From positions 24,368,031-24,432,030 of the forward strand of contig OZ022244.1 of the NCBI GenBank assembly GCA_963978895.1: a stretch of DNA of 64,000 bases, in the 5' to 3' direction. Shown here piece after piece: positions 10,654 through 26,843 of the stretch. Origin of the DNA: Erpobdella octoculata. Lineage: Eukaryota; Annelida; Clitellata; Hirudinida; Erpobdellidae. The translations under genes and the position numbers were made by a program. Within the stretch, counting starts at the first letter, position 1. Each line of letters opens with the position of its first letter. The notes below the pieces were generated by a model, which was not told the DNA's origin, ran no database searches, and worked only from the letters and a program-made list of their open reading frames with translations.

Positions 10654-11290
10654 TTCTATTATAAAGTTTAAAGTAATTGGATGTAAGCACAATAGCACTA
10701 TCAATTTGATATAAATTACCTTACATTTTGGCAACATATTTTGGTTGAAAATAAAATTTTAAACAGTTTTATTAACTTTCTTGATGAAAAGTCCGCTTGA
10801 TGAACATACATTAGATGAACAGTCCTTATGATGAACCATCCTCTTGATGAATATTCCTTTGATGACACGTCCTCTTGATGAATAGACCTTTGATGAAACG
10901 TCCTTTGATGAATAGTCCCTTGATGAATGGTTCTTGATGAACAGTCCTTGATGAACAGTCCTAGAATCGGTTTACCAAGGAAGATGTTTATTGGAATAAT
11001 AACACATGGAGCACTTTCAATGACAAAGAAAAATTAGACTGTTTGCACTTGTATGGAAAAGGCTATAACTTTGCATTGCATTATTCAAAAATTTACAAGG
11101 TCAGGAACAATTTTTCAGTGCTGCTTATGACAATGAGAGCAATTTTTACAAAACTAATTTTATGAATAGCCTAGCGGTTTCAGAAAAACCTCTGCCATTT
11201 CCCAGCATGCAGGGCACTCATGGATTTGGACACGCCGTTTAGTGGTGGGGATTATATTGATGCAATTGAAAAGCTACAGGATTAAGAAGG
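10654..11290 (+). other. Single-copy-like arm DNA with a short tandem repeat and coding-like remnants
   Basis: From about 10,785 to 10,965 a degenerate repeat of about 14-18 bp with core TTGATGAACAGTCC occurs roughly a dozen times. It is followed by three consecutive open stretches in different frames: one encoding EDVYWNNNTWSTFNDKEK, one encoding EQFFSAAYDNESNFYKTNF, and one starting with ATG that encodes [20 protein letters not shown] before a stop at about 11,284. The composition looks protein-like, but I recognise no family. It may be a decayed exon or captured gene fragment. An inverted copy lies at 61,268-61,908. Confidence 0.4.

Positions 11291-11380
<90 letters not shown>
11291..11380. 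repeat. (TA)n microsatellite
   Basis: Uninterrupted TA dinucleotides. This tract is the position at which the two arms carry different Helitron blocks. Confidence 0.95.
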
Positions 11381-11386
<6 letters not shown>

Positions 11387-11575
11387 GAATGTTTGTATAT
11401 ATGTATATATGTATGTTAATGTCCTTTATGCATTGCTACACCATTCATCCGATCGTAATGAAATTTTCACACAACCTTGAGAGTCAATGAAAATCAAAAA
11501 TAAAAAAAAATTTTTTGAAATCCGTCACAAAATGAGCGGAGCGGAGCGGGTGAGCGAGCGGGAACTATATATATA
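11381..11575 (+). mobile_element. Helitron module G
   Basis: It reads AAAAATGAATGTTTGTATAT at the (TA)n edge, then the CATCCGATCGTAATG block, and ends in the AGCGGAGCGGAGCGGG segment and GGGAACTA. It is absent at this position in the right arm, which has a different block. Confidence 0.6.
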
Positions 11576-11655
11576 TATGTATATGCGTATGTATGTGTGT
11601 ATGTATGTATGTGTATGTGCATGTATGTGTGTCTGTGTGTGTGTTTATGTATGTA

Positions 11656-12562
11656 CTAGCGGAGATACCCGGCGTTGCCCAGGTTTTTTGAGGTTTTTCT
11701 AATGTTTGTCTCTTTCTCTCCCGTTTCCTTTCCCACCTGCTTTCCCACTCTTGTTAGCTTTCCCGTTTTCGGTCGTTTTCCCACTGCCGGTCGCTTTCCC
11801 GCTCCCGGTCGCTTTCCCGCTCCCGGTCGCTCTCCCGCTCCCGGTCGTTTTCCCGTCCCGGTCGCTGCCCCGTTCCCGCTCACGTTTGCTCTCCCATTCC
11901 CGCTCACGCTTGCTTTTCTGTTCCCGCTCGCTGTCCGTTCCGGGTCGCTTTCCCGTTTCTATAATAGACAAACTAACCCACAAACATTCATATATATATA
12001 TATAGTCTTAGCAAATCTATTTTGCGTTTTATAGGCTAACAGAAGTTATGAAAGAATGTAAAAGAGAAAATGAGCGGGAACGGGAACGGGAACGGGAGAG
12101 CAACCGTGACCGGGAATGGGAGAGCAAGCATGACCGGGAACGGGAGAGCAAGCGTGAGCGGGAACGGGAAAGCGACCGGGAACGGGAAAGCGACCGGGAA
12201 CGGGAAAGCGACCGGGAACGGGAAAGCGACCGAGAACGGGAAAGTGACCGGGAACGGGAAAGCGACCGGGAACGGGAAAGCGACCGGGAACGGGAAAGCG
12301 ACCGGGAACGCGGAAAGCGACCGGGAACGCGGAAAGCGACTGGAATCGGGAGAGCAAGCTTGGAAGGAAACGCGAGCAAGAGAGAAAATCGATAACAGAA
12401 CTTCTGAGCGGGAAAGCGACCGGGAGCTGGAAAACGACCGAGAGTGGAAGAGCGACCGGGAACGCTACGAAAACGGGAAAGTGGGGAAGGGAACGGGAGC
12501 GAGAGAGACAAACATTAGAAAAACCTCTAAAAACCCCGGGCAACGCCGGGTAACCCCGCTAG
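11656..12562. mobile_element. Composite (twin 3'-end) family A Helitron
   Basis: Both edges are Helitron 3' termini: ACTAGCGGAGATACCCGG at the left (CTAG 11,656-11,659) and hairpin plus CTAG at the right (12,559-12,562). The two halves meet head to head near 12,000 at a TATATATA tract with AAACATTCAT on one side and AGTCTTAGC on the other. Both bodies are 18-bp minisatellite. A TACATAC-type flank lies outside the left edge. Confidence 0.75.
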
Positions 12563-12661
12563 TATATAATATATATAAGAGCCAAAGATACAAAAAAATT
12601 ATTCTTTATTAAATATCTGTAAAATCTTAGAGGGATAAAAAAAGTGAGAAAAAGAAAATAT

Positions 12662-14887
12662 TTAAGCAAGATAAACGTATTGATCAACTGAATTTAATTT
12701 TTTCGCAATATATTCTTTCTCAATTAAATAGTTTAGTGTTTTTCTAATTAAATCGTGCGAAGCAAAAAACAATTTTTGAGATTCTTTTAAAATATTTTCT
12801 ACTAATTCTTTGTATTGAATTGTTTGTTTTGCTTTCATAATCCTGACAACAAGTGCTTGCAAATATAAAACTCTTTCTTTTTCAATTTTTACTAGATTAC
12901 TCTTATCATCGTTTTCTTCTTCATCTGTCTTTTGTCTTTGCATCTTAAGTTTTAACCTACGTTTATCAACGGATAAGTTTGTGTTTACCAAATAAGTAAA
13001 TGTTTCAGCTACAACTTCTTGACAAATTATTATTTGATTGTTCACTAATTCTTGTAAACAGCTCTTTACAATATTTGATGGTAGTAAGGTTTGAGCAATG
13101 ATGTTCTCAAACGAAACATAGTCCTGTTTAGAAAAGGCATTCATTACTAATGCTACCGGCAAAGGAACTTCTACAATACATGTTTTTTTTAAATACAACA
13201 ACCTCATTTCACAGGTACACAAATTATATTGCCATAAAAGTTTTCTCCCACTAAATTCATTGCTGTAATACATTTCAAATGTGGAAATACAATTTTCAAG
13301 TTTGTCAGGCATGTAGCATTTGTAACATGAGTTCAATGACTCCTGCCAGACAAATGCTTGAATGACCATAAAATTAGATTTCAATTGTAAAACACGATTT
13401 TCTTTTTGACAAAATTCTAGAAACTTATTGTTACGTTTTTCATTAGATTTTACTTCGTTGATAAGCAAAACCATTTTGTGAATGTTCCTTGAATTAGTTT
13501 CTTTTAGAAGTTTCTGAACCATCGCTTCTTCGAAGTCTATCGAACACGACAACGAAAAAACAAGTCTTTTTCCAAGACTTCTAGCAAATTTTCTTTCAAA
13601 TAAATCTTTATCATTAATAAATCTAAAAACTAAAATTGCTTTGTCTATGTTTTTTTTAATAGTTTGTTCGTTTCTGTTAGATTTTCTTTTCTTTAGTATG
13701 TGATCACAATATCTAGCTAAAAACGAAGCAATTGAAAACCCATTTTTGAACTGTTCAACAACTTTAGATTGAAACTGTTGCAAAGCATTATTAACTCCTT
13801 GATCTAAGGAATTAATAAATTCACCGAATTGAAAATATTTACCAATAAAATGCAAAAGTTTGTTATAGTTATCTACTGTTTTCTCGACAAATAATATGGG
13901 CGTTATATTTTTTTCAACTTCTTTAAACATCTTTGAAAAATTTAATTCAACAGAAATTCTAATCACATTAGCAACAATTTGTATCAAATCGTCATCACTT
14001 TTTTGCAAATATTCGTTAACTACATTAGCGCCATTAGCGCTTTCAGTGTTTGATTTTTCTAAAAGGTTTTCAAAACCAATAATTATGTATTCATTTTTTG
14101 GGCTAATTAATTCTTGTCTTGCAATTTTTACATTTAGTTTCCAGATTTTTTGTTGTTCACCATCAATTAATTTAAAACATTCAATTAAGTACTCAGTAAA
14201 ATCAGATGTCGCAATTAACTTTTTAGATTTTTCTTTGTAGAAATTTGTTGCTTGTTCTAATTTTTGGATTATTGCTTGTTCTAATTTTTGGAATTTGTCA
14301 AAGAGATATTTTTTTCTATCTAAACACTTACTATCAATTTCGATAAATTGATCAGATAGTTCATTTACAGAGTGACCTACAAAGTTACCATTACTTAGTC
14401 TGTCACTTTCAAATGCCTTCATAACAACTTTAATAAATATTTCATTCTTAATTATACAAATTCTTAAAGCTTCATATGCTATCATTTCTACTGTGTTGGG
14501 AATAATTTTTTTAAAATTAGCTTCTCTAAAACACACAAACTTATCTTTTAGATTATTTGGAGCAATGTAATAGTTAACAAAAGCAAAACAATCATATTGA
14601 AAATTAAACTTTTCTCTGATTTTGTTTACAGTATTAAAAAAATCGTTAACATAATCATTTTCTGACAATGTAACCGATTCAAATTTTTTTTGAATAACTT
14701 TTTCAAATATTTTTCTGAGTTGTTGAATGAGTTCAGAATTGTCTATTTTTGATAAACCCAAAAATTTGGCTAGAAGGTTAAACACGCTGTTGCATCTTGC
14801 ATGACTTAGAACTTCATCAAACAAAATTATTCTGACAAATTTTTCGACAATATCAATTGGAAATTGATATTTTAGATGAATATTCAT
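12662..14887 (-). CDS. Cullin family protein (CUL1/CUL2 type), left-arm copy
   Basis: Cullins are elongated scaffolds of cytosolic and nuclear cullin-RING ubiquitin ligases; the N-terminal helices bind the substrate adaptor and the C-terminal half binds the RING protein. This 741-residue frame has the usual length. The N-terminal repeats (about 1-380) are very divergent. The cullin homology domain is clear: SFLARYCDHILKK, FRFINDKDLFERKFARSLGKRL, a SIDFEEAMVQKLL block, and FSGRKLLWQYNLCTCEM, which resembles CUL2. The C-terminal winged helix has the neddylation segment VVRIMKAK with acceptor Lys at about 685, and the protein ends YLA. An 8-residue direct repeat (KLEQA) occurs near residue 205. 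It has no intron. A polyadenylation signal on the minus strand lies at 12,605-12,610. It differs from the right-arm copy at residue 630 (Phe here, Ser there). Confidence 0.92.
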   Translation of the reverse strand: MNIHLKYQFPIDIVEKFVRIILFDEVLSHARCNSVFNLLAKFLGLSKIDNSELIQQLRKIFEKVIQKKFESVTLSENDYVNDFFNTVNKIREKFNFQYDCFAFVNYYIAPNNLKDKFVCFREANFKKIIPNTVEMIAYEALRICIIKNEIFIKVVMKAFESDRLSNGNFVGHSVNELSDQFIEIDSKCLDRKKYLFDKFQKLEQAIIQKLEQATNFYKEKSKKLIATSDFTEYLIECFKLIDGEQQKIWKLNVKIARQELISPKNEYIIIGFENLLEKSNTESANGANVVNEYLQKSDDDLIQIVANVIRISVELNFSKMFKEVEKNITPILFVEKTVDNYNKLLHFIGKYFQFGEFINSLDQGVNNALQQFQSKVVEQFKNGFSIASFLARYCDHILKKRKSNRNEQTIKKNIDKAILVFRFINDKDLFERKFARSLGKRLVFSLSCSIDFEEAMVQKLLKETNSRNIHKMVLLINEVKSNEKRNNKFLEFCQKENRVLQLKSNFMVIQAFVWQESLNSCYKCYMPDKLENCISTFEMYYSNEFSGRKLLWQYNLCTCEMRLLYLKKTCIVEVPLPVALVMNAFSKQDYVSFENIIAQTLLPSNIVKSCLQELVNNQIIICQEVVAETFTYLVNTNLSVDKRRLKLKMQRQKTDEEENDDKSNLVKIEKERVLYLQALVVRIMKAKQTIQYKELVENILKESQKLFFASHDLIRKTLNYLIEKEYIAKKLNSVDQYVYLA

Positions 14888-15067
14888 TTTATGAACGTAT
14901 AATTAACAAATATGGCAATTGTTAATTGTTATTGCTATTGTTATTAATATTAATATCAATAAATATTGAATAATGTTAGCAAGCAATGATATAAGTGCTA
15001 TAAACAGTATTAGCCTGTGATGTCTAAAAATATGGGAAAAGACAAAAATCTACGATATATATATATA
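14888..15067 (-). other. Region upstream of the left cullin copy
   Basis: About 180 bp of AT-rich DNA between the cullin ATG and the Helitron 3' end. It presumably includes the proximal promoter, but I see no distinct element. It matches the right arm up to the TA tract into which the Helitron inserted. Confidence 0.4.
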
Positions 15068-20928
<5,861 letters not shown>

Positions 20929-21059
20929 CAAATTTTGGCAATAAATGTTCTTGTATACAAGTTTTGTTCTTTTAGCTGATTTAATATGGTCGCATTTTAC
21001 TTTTGTGCTTTCAACTTAAATTTCATCGTGTTTTATCCATCAATAGCCGTAATAATTTA

Positions 21060-22813
21060 TCAAGTAAAAGTTGATTCAGCCTAGCTCTTATTCAATTTAA
21101 AACGATCTTCCATTCATCAAGACGGTCTTACGGCGGAGCATTTCTTGAATGGCTTTGAAAAAAAGATCGCTAAGGTCCGAGTATCTACCTTCGGTTCAAA
21201 CCCACCTAAGTTCAACGAATTTTCAGGAGAACGATTCTGTGAGTTTTCCCCTCTGACTGAGGTTGACGTTAATGACCTAATAAAGAAGTCCCCAAACAAG
21301 TCATGTGGTCTGAACCCAGCGCCAACATGGCTCATCAAGCAATATTCAGACACGTTTCTCCGTTTATTACAAACCTGTTTAACAAATCGTTAAGAGCTGG
21401 TCAGTTTTCGGATCCTTTCAAAGTGGCTGAAATCTCACCTATCTTGAAGAAGTCTACGCTTGATGCTACTTTGCCTTTCAATTATCATCCGTTTCGAATT
21501 TTCTGTTCATCTCTAATGTTCTAGAAAGAGCTGTGAACAAACGGCTTTTACAACACCTGAATAGCTGCAATCTTTTACCGGAGCATCAGTCTGCCTATCG
21601 GGAATGTCGTTCAACGGAGACTGCCCTACTCAGAGTCACATCGGACGCTCTTCTTGCGATTGACTGTGGAATGCTAACACTGCTTGCCATGCTGGATCTC
21701 AGCGCTGCTTTTGATTATGTCGATCACGAAATCTTTGTGAAAGTGATGGAACAATCATTTGGAATAAATTCCGTTGCCTTTCTGTGGATCAGCTCGGTCG
21801 CAGACAACGTGTTCGGTACAATGGTGACCTCTCCGGCTAGTCTTCTGTCGAATGTGGTGTTCCTCAGGGCTCGATTCTTGGACCGTTATTTTTCCTCGTC
21901 TATACTTCGAGTGTCTTTGGCCTGGCCATTCAGCATGATTTCGAAATTCACGGCTATGCTGATGACTTGCAGATCTACAGCTGTGTTTCCGCGATCACGC
22001 AATGGATGAAATGCAATAGATTAAAACTCAACGCCTCCAAAACTGAAGTCATCCTCCTGGGTTCACCTGGACGTCTGGCGCATATCTCCTTCAAGGAAAT
22101 CAACATAGCTGGAAACGTCATTCGTTTTGTTGACAAGGTTCGCAACCTTGGGATTACCATCGACTCTTCGTTAACTTTCAGCAAGCATGTAGCAAACGTG
22201 GTCAAAACCAGCTACTACCATCAATCCGAAACTTTCTAGCGGTTGTTCCTTTTCACGCTTTTGGCCCGCGCCTTTATTTTGTCCAGGCTGGATTTTTGCA
22301 ACGGTCTACTTAGTGGAATTCCAGACCTATTAATGAAACAACTCGATGGTGTCATGCGTGCGGCTGCTAGACAGATTCTTCGACTGCCCCGGTTTGGTCA
22401 TGTCACGCATCGACTTTAAGCTCTCTCTTACTGCGTTCCGTTGTCTGCATGGCCTGGCACCAGTATACACGGTGTCTCAGCTTCGGGACGATCTCATCTT
22501 TGATCAGTATCTTCCGGTGAGCTTCTCGTTCCATCATGCAGAACCAAGACGTTCGGACCGAGGGCATTTGCAGTCGCCTGCCCAGCTACGTGGAACAACC
22601 TGCCGGAGGAACTTACCGACCCTGCAAATGCATACAGCATACAGTTTTAAGAAGAAGCTCAAGGCCTTTTTGTTCTCTTGAATGATAAATAGAATTTGAG
22701 CTTTTAAAATTTTGACATTAGATTCTTTTGTTTTTCATTTTGGCGCTGTTAGGCCCGTGCTCTGAGAGAATTTATTTTTGGAGAGCACGTTAATAGCATA
22801 ATAATAATAATAA
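21060..22813 (+). pseudogene. CR1/L2-like LINE reverse transcriptase, decayed (left-arm copy)
   Basis: Reverse transcriptase blocks follow in order but in several frames: a KSPNKSCGLNPAPTWLIKQY segment (about 21,290), FITNLFNKSLRAGQFSDPFK, LLPEHQSAYRECRSTETALL (about 21,575), MLDLSAAFDYVDHEIF, catalytic YADD at 21,955-21,966, then WMKCNRLKLNASKTEVILLG. Residues between YADD and WMKCN are deleted. The thumb and C-terminal part (FDCPGLVMSRIDFKLSLTAF) continue to about 22,681. At least four frameshifts make it non-functional. The 3' end is GAGAGCACG followed by a (TAA)n tail. The inverted copy is at 53,516-55,260. Confidence 0.85.
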
Positions 22814-23566
22814 CTAGATATAGCCCGTCATAAATGACGGATTTTTTTAAATTTTATAAATTATTTTTCGATTGTACCGTCACCCATGGAACCCTGCATA
22901 ATAACTATGCAGGTTCCATATGCCACCTCTTTTGATTTTTAGGACTGACAGTGTACAATTGCGTAATAACTTTTATAACACGCCTGTGTGCACTAATTTT
23001 TGCTGCTGAGTATACTGACCCCCGCGGCCGCCGCGTTATGCGAAATTGTTAACATACAGACATAGGTTTTGTCCGTTCCAAGGACGGATGTTTTAAAATT
23101 ACGATGTACTTTGGATACATTTTATAAAAAATAGTCAACAAAAACAAAATGACATTTGATAACCATAAAAAATTTTTTAAATATAAGCAAATTTAATGAA
23201 ATTTTTTATTGTGTTTACATTTTCAATTTACTAACGTATTTCATATAAATTCAAAGGATGTGAAAATTAAAGAGTGCAATAATTAGTTATTAAACAATTT
23301 CAGTATACACGACATTTCTTGTGAATTGACGGCCATCGTTGAGAAGTGGTCCTTGCTTCTGAGATTTGTTTAAATTTCATTATATAATATTTTTCGATTG
23401 CAGCACCACTTCTTTTGATCTCTAGGACTGAAAGTGTATATAGGAACAATTGCATAATAACTTTTATTACACGCATGTGCGCAATAAATTCTTACGCTCA
23501 CATCGATAACGTCTATACGACAAATAACGTAAGCGTGACAGAATCAGTGAGTGAGTGACGTGGGCT
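22814..23566 (-). mobile_element. Non-autonomous Helitron, family D (left-arm copy)
   Basis: The 3' terminus on the minus strand is the hairpin CCGTCATTTATGACGG, then GCTATAT and CTAG (22,817-22,814), followed by T. The 5' side at about 23,530-23,566 has the GTCACTCACTCACTGATTC motif. A second, subterminal stem-loop (GGAACCCTGCATAATAAC with its partner) lies at 22,889-22,918. A degraded internal 3'-end copy with CCGTTCCAAGGACGG occurs near 23,075. The element splits the (TAA)n tail of the preceding LINE. Confidence 0.65.
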
Positions 23567-23738
<172 letters not shown>

Positions 23739-24330
23739 AAAACAAATGTATAGTTTTTTTTCAGCCTATAATCATCTTGCAATACTTTTATTGTATCTAT
23801 GTAATGCAGCATTATAGCAGCATTACTCAGTATTTCATTACTAGTGGTTTTGCCCGTCCCGAGGACGGACGTGTTAACATTATGATGAACATTGGATATA
23901 TTTTATGGATTAATATAAGTTAATTAAATATTTTGTTATTTATTTGTTTATAACATTACAATGAAAATTTAGATAGTCAATTTGAATGAAGAAAAAAATC
24001 TGAAAAACTTTTGCAATTATTTAATAAATTTTTCTATGGTGTTTGAAAAATTTCACGATAGACAATATTTTGGGTGAATGTCTTATTCTTCAAAAGATTT
24101 CCCTGAATATGTGAATCCTTAATAAAGATTTTCAAATACTGGGGATTTTTTATCTTGAGAGGGTAACATATAGCTGGCCATGAAAAGACACTGGTTTATT
24201 TAAATAAATCCCAACATATTCAAAGGTCTGACCTTGTGATTTGTTTATTGTCATCGCGTAAGCAGAAATGATGGGAAATTGACGACGTTTAAGTGTGAAA
24301 GGAAGATTGACGTCACTGGAAGCTAAATCA
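23739..24330 (-). mobile_element. Helitron remnant with helicase C-terminus (left-arm copy)
   Basis: A Helitron 3' end on the minus strand has the hairpin CCGTCCTCGGGACGG, GCAAAACCA and CTAG (23,844-23,841). Upstream of that end, about 24,320-24,160 minus, reads [20 protein letters not shown], then VGIYLNKP and [10 protein letters not shown], the last helicase motifs of the Helitron protein. Everything before these motifs is gone and is replaced at about 24,330 by other sequence. The bases 23,739-23,840 show nothing identifiable. Confidence 0.8.
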
Positions 24331-24541
24331 ATTCATGTCCATCAAGATAGCCTCGGCGGACTCAGCCCCGGAATTTCGCCATACTAAAAAGCCTAGGAAA
24401 TGGTTTTTGATTTTTCCCAACCAAACTACACGCTGAGAAAGCGAACGGGAGCGGGAAAGCAAGCGAGGAAGGAAACGGGAGAGAGAGACAAAAATTAGAA
24501 AAACCTCTAAAAACTCGGGCAACGCCGGTTACTCCCGCTAA
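24331..24541 (+). mobile_element. Degenerate family A 3' end
   Basis: GAGCGGGAAAGC-type repeats lead to AGAAAAACCTCTAAAAACTC, a decayed hairpin GGGCAACGCCGG, and CCCGCTAAT in place of CCGCTAGT. The terminal CTAG is therefore mutated. The first 80 bases have no clear relationship to family A. Confidence 0.6.
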
Positions 24542-26843
24542 TAAAAAAAGAAAAAAACAAACTTGTGATTTTGTTAAAGGAAAAATACGGAATAAATACG
24601 AGTTTTTAATGGCTTTTAGTGGCTGATAATGAAAAAAACGCCTACAAAAAACCCAAACTTCAATGCCTGATATTGGGAAAACCCGGCTGATGTACTACTT
24701 TGGTGACTTATTTATTTTCAACTTGTTTATAATGAGTTATGACGTATGCTCAAATTATATTCGCAAAGCGTTAAACTTTCGCGGCTAATAACTTTTTATT
24801 TAATATATTAATATATTATATATATAATGTATTAAAATAAATAATGTCGTTAATAATAATTTCCTTAGATATATCCACAAAGCGTCGAACTTTCCATTAA
24901 TAGGAATAATATTAGCAAATTAGGTAATTTTCGTTATTAATAATATTATTAATAATTAAAATAAGAGGAATAATAATTGCAAAATAGTAAAATGTCGTTA
25001 ATAATAATTTCATTAAATGTATCCGCAAAGCGTCGAACTTTCCAATAATCGGAATAATATTAGCAAAATAGTTAATCTTCGTTAATAATAATAATTAAAA
25101 TAAGAGGAATAATAACTGCAAAATAGTAAATTGTCGTTAATAATAATTTATAACTTTTTTAAAATTGGGGAAAACCCGCCGACTACTACTTCGGTGATTT
25201 ATTTATTTTCAATTTGTTTATATTCAGCGATGACGTACGATGCATTATATATATCCGCAAAGCGTTAAACTTTCGCGGCTAATAACTTTTTATTTAAACA
25301 TTTTAACAAAAAGTGCCCCAACAAACCGTGTTCAGCGTCTCATAATCTATCAACGTGAGTTTTTTCAGACCTGCAGATGCTAATCGGGTGACATACATAC
25401 ATAATACATATTACATCATTGCGCTTTTATAGTAGGGACCAGCACTTGACGCACGCTTCGCGCGCGTGTGAGTTTTTACATATTAATAATAAAATTAGTC
25501 GCACTCAAATCGCACTCTAAGCCAATCTCAAAAACAACACCTATGCGCTATTAACTATTATATTAATAATTTACGCACGCTTTGCAAGCGAAGCGTGTGA
25601 CTATTATAGCCAGTTGCATATGAACACGTTTTATAAAATAGTAAATTGTCGTTAATAATAATAATTTACAACTTGTTTAAAATTGGGAAAAACCCGCCGA
25701 CTACTATTTCGGTGATTTATTTATTTTCAACTTGTTTATATTGAGTTATGGCGTATTCCAATAATAGGAATAATATTAGCAAATTAGTTAATTTTTGTAA
25801 TTAATAATATTATTAATAATTAAAATAAGAGGAATAATTATAACAAAATAGAAAAATGTCGTTAATAATAATTTCATTAAATATTTCCGCAAAGCGTCGA
25901 ACTTTCCAATAATAGAAATAATATTAGCAAAATAGTTAATCTTCGTTATTAATAATAATTAAAATAAGAGGAATAATAATTGCAAAAAAGTAAATTGTCG
26001 TTAATAATAATTTACATAAATAAAAAACCCGCCGACTACTACTTCGGTGATTTATTTATTTTCAACTTGTCTATATTTAGCGATGACGTACGATGCTATA
26101 TATATCCGCAAAGCCACAAAGCGTCCAACTTTCCAATAATAGGAATAATATTAGCAAATTAGTTAATTTTCGTAATTAATAATATTATTAATAATTAAAA
26201 TAAGAGGAATAATAATTACAAAATAGAAAAATGTCTTTAATAATAATTTCATTAAATATTTCCGCAAAGCGTCGAACTTTCCAATAATAGAAATAATATT
26301 AGCAAAATAGTTAATCTTCGTTATTAATAATAATTAAAATAAGAGGAATAATAATTGCAAAATAGTAAATTGTCGTTAATAATAATTTACATAAATAGAA
26401 AACCCGCCGACTACTACTTTGGTGATTTATTTATTTTCAACTTGTCTATATTTAGCGATGACGTACGATGCTATATATATCCGCAAAGCGTTAGACTTTC
26501 GCGGCTAATAACTTTTTATTTAAACAATTTAACAAAAAAGTGCCCTAACAAACCTTGTTCAGCGTCTCATAATCTATCAACGTGAGTTTTTTCAGACCTG
26601 CAGATGCTAATCGGGTGACATACATCATTGCGCTTTTATAGTAGGGAACCAGCACTTGACGCACGCTTCGCGCGCGAAGCGTGTGAGTTTTTACATATTA
26701 ATAGTGAAGGTAGTCGCACTCAAATAGCACTCTAAGCTCAAAAACAACACCAATGCGCTTATATAGTAATAACTTTACGCTTGCTTCGCAATCGAAGCAT
26801 GTGACTATTTCAGCCAGTAGCAGATGATTTTTCCCTTCAAAAA
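24542..26843. repeat. Array of AT-rich hairpin repeats, family E (left-arm part)
   Basis: Repeating blocks share: a GTAGTAGTCGGCGGG-type motif or its complement, ATGACGTACGATGCAT, a CCGCAAAGCGTTAAACTTTC block, AATTATTATTAACGACA stretches, and hairpins near ACGCTTCGCGCGCGAAGCGT. Many units also contain CACCCGATTAGCATCTGCAG beside TATAAAAGCGCAATG, preceded by TCCCTAC or a variant; that resembles a Helitron 5' start, while CTGG after the hairpin could be a CTRR 3' end. Small open frames of 60-76 codons recur only because the unit recurs. Hairpins are visible near 25,451, 25,564, 26,656 and 26,773. Confidence 0.7.

Noticed and set aside
25980..26585. Repeated 60-76-codon frames with KPADYYFGDLFIFNLS, also near 47,486-48,914
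   Set aside because: The frame exists only because a family E unit is repeated; the copies end at different stops and the opposite strand is equally constrained.
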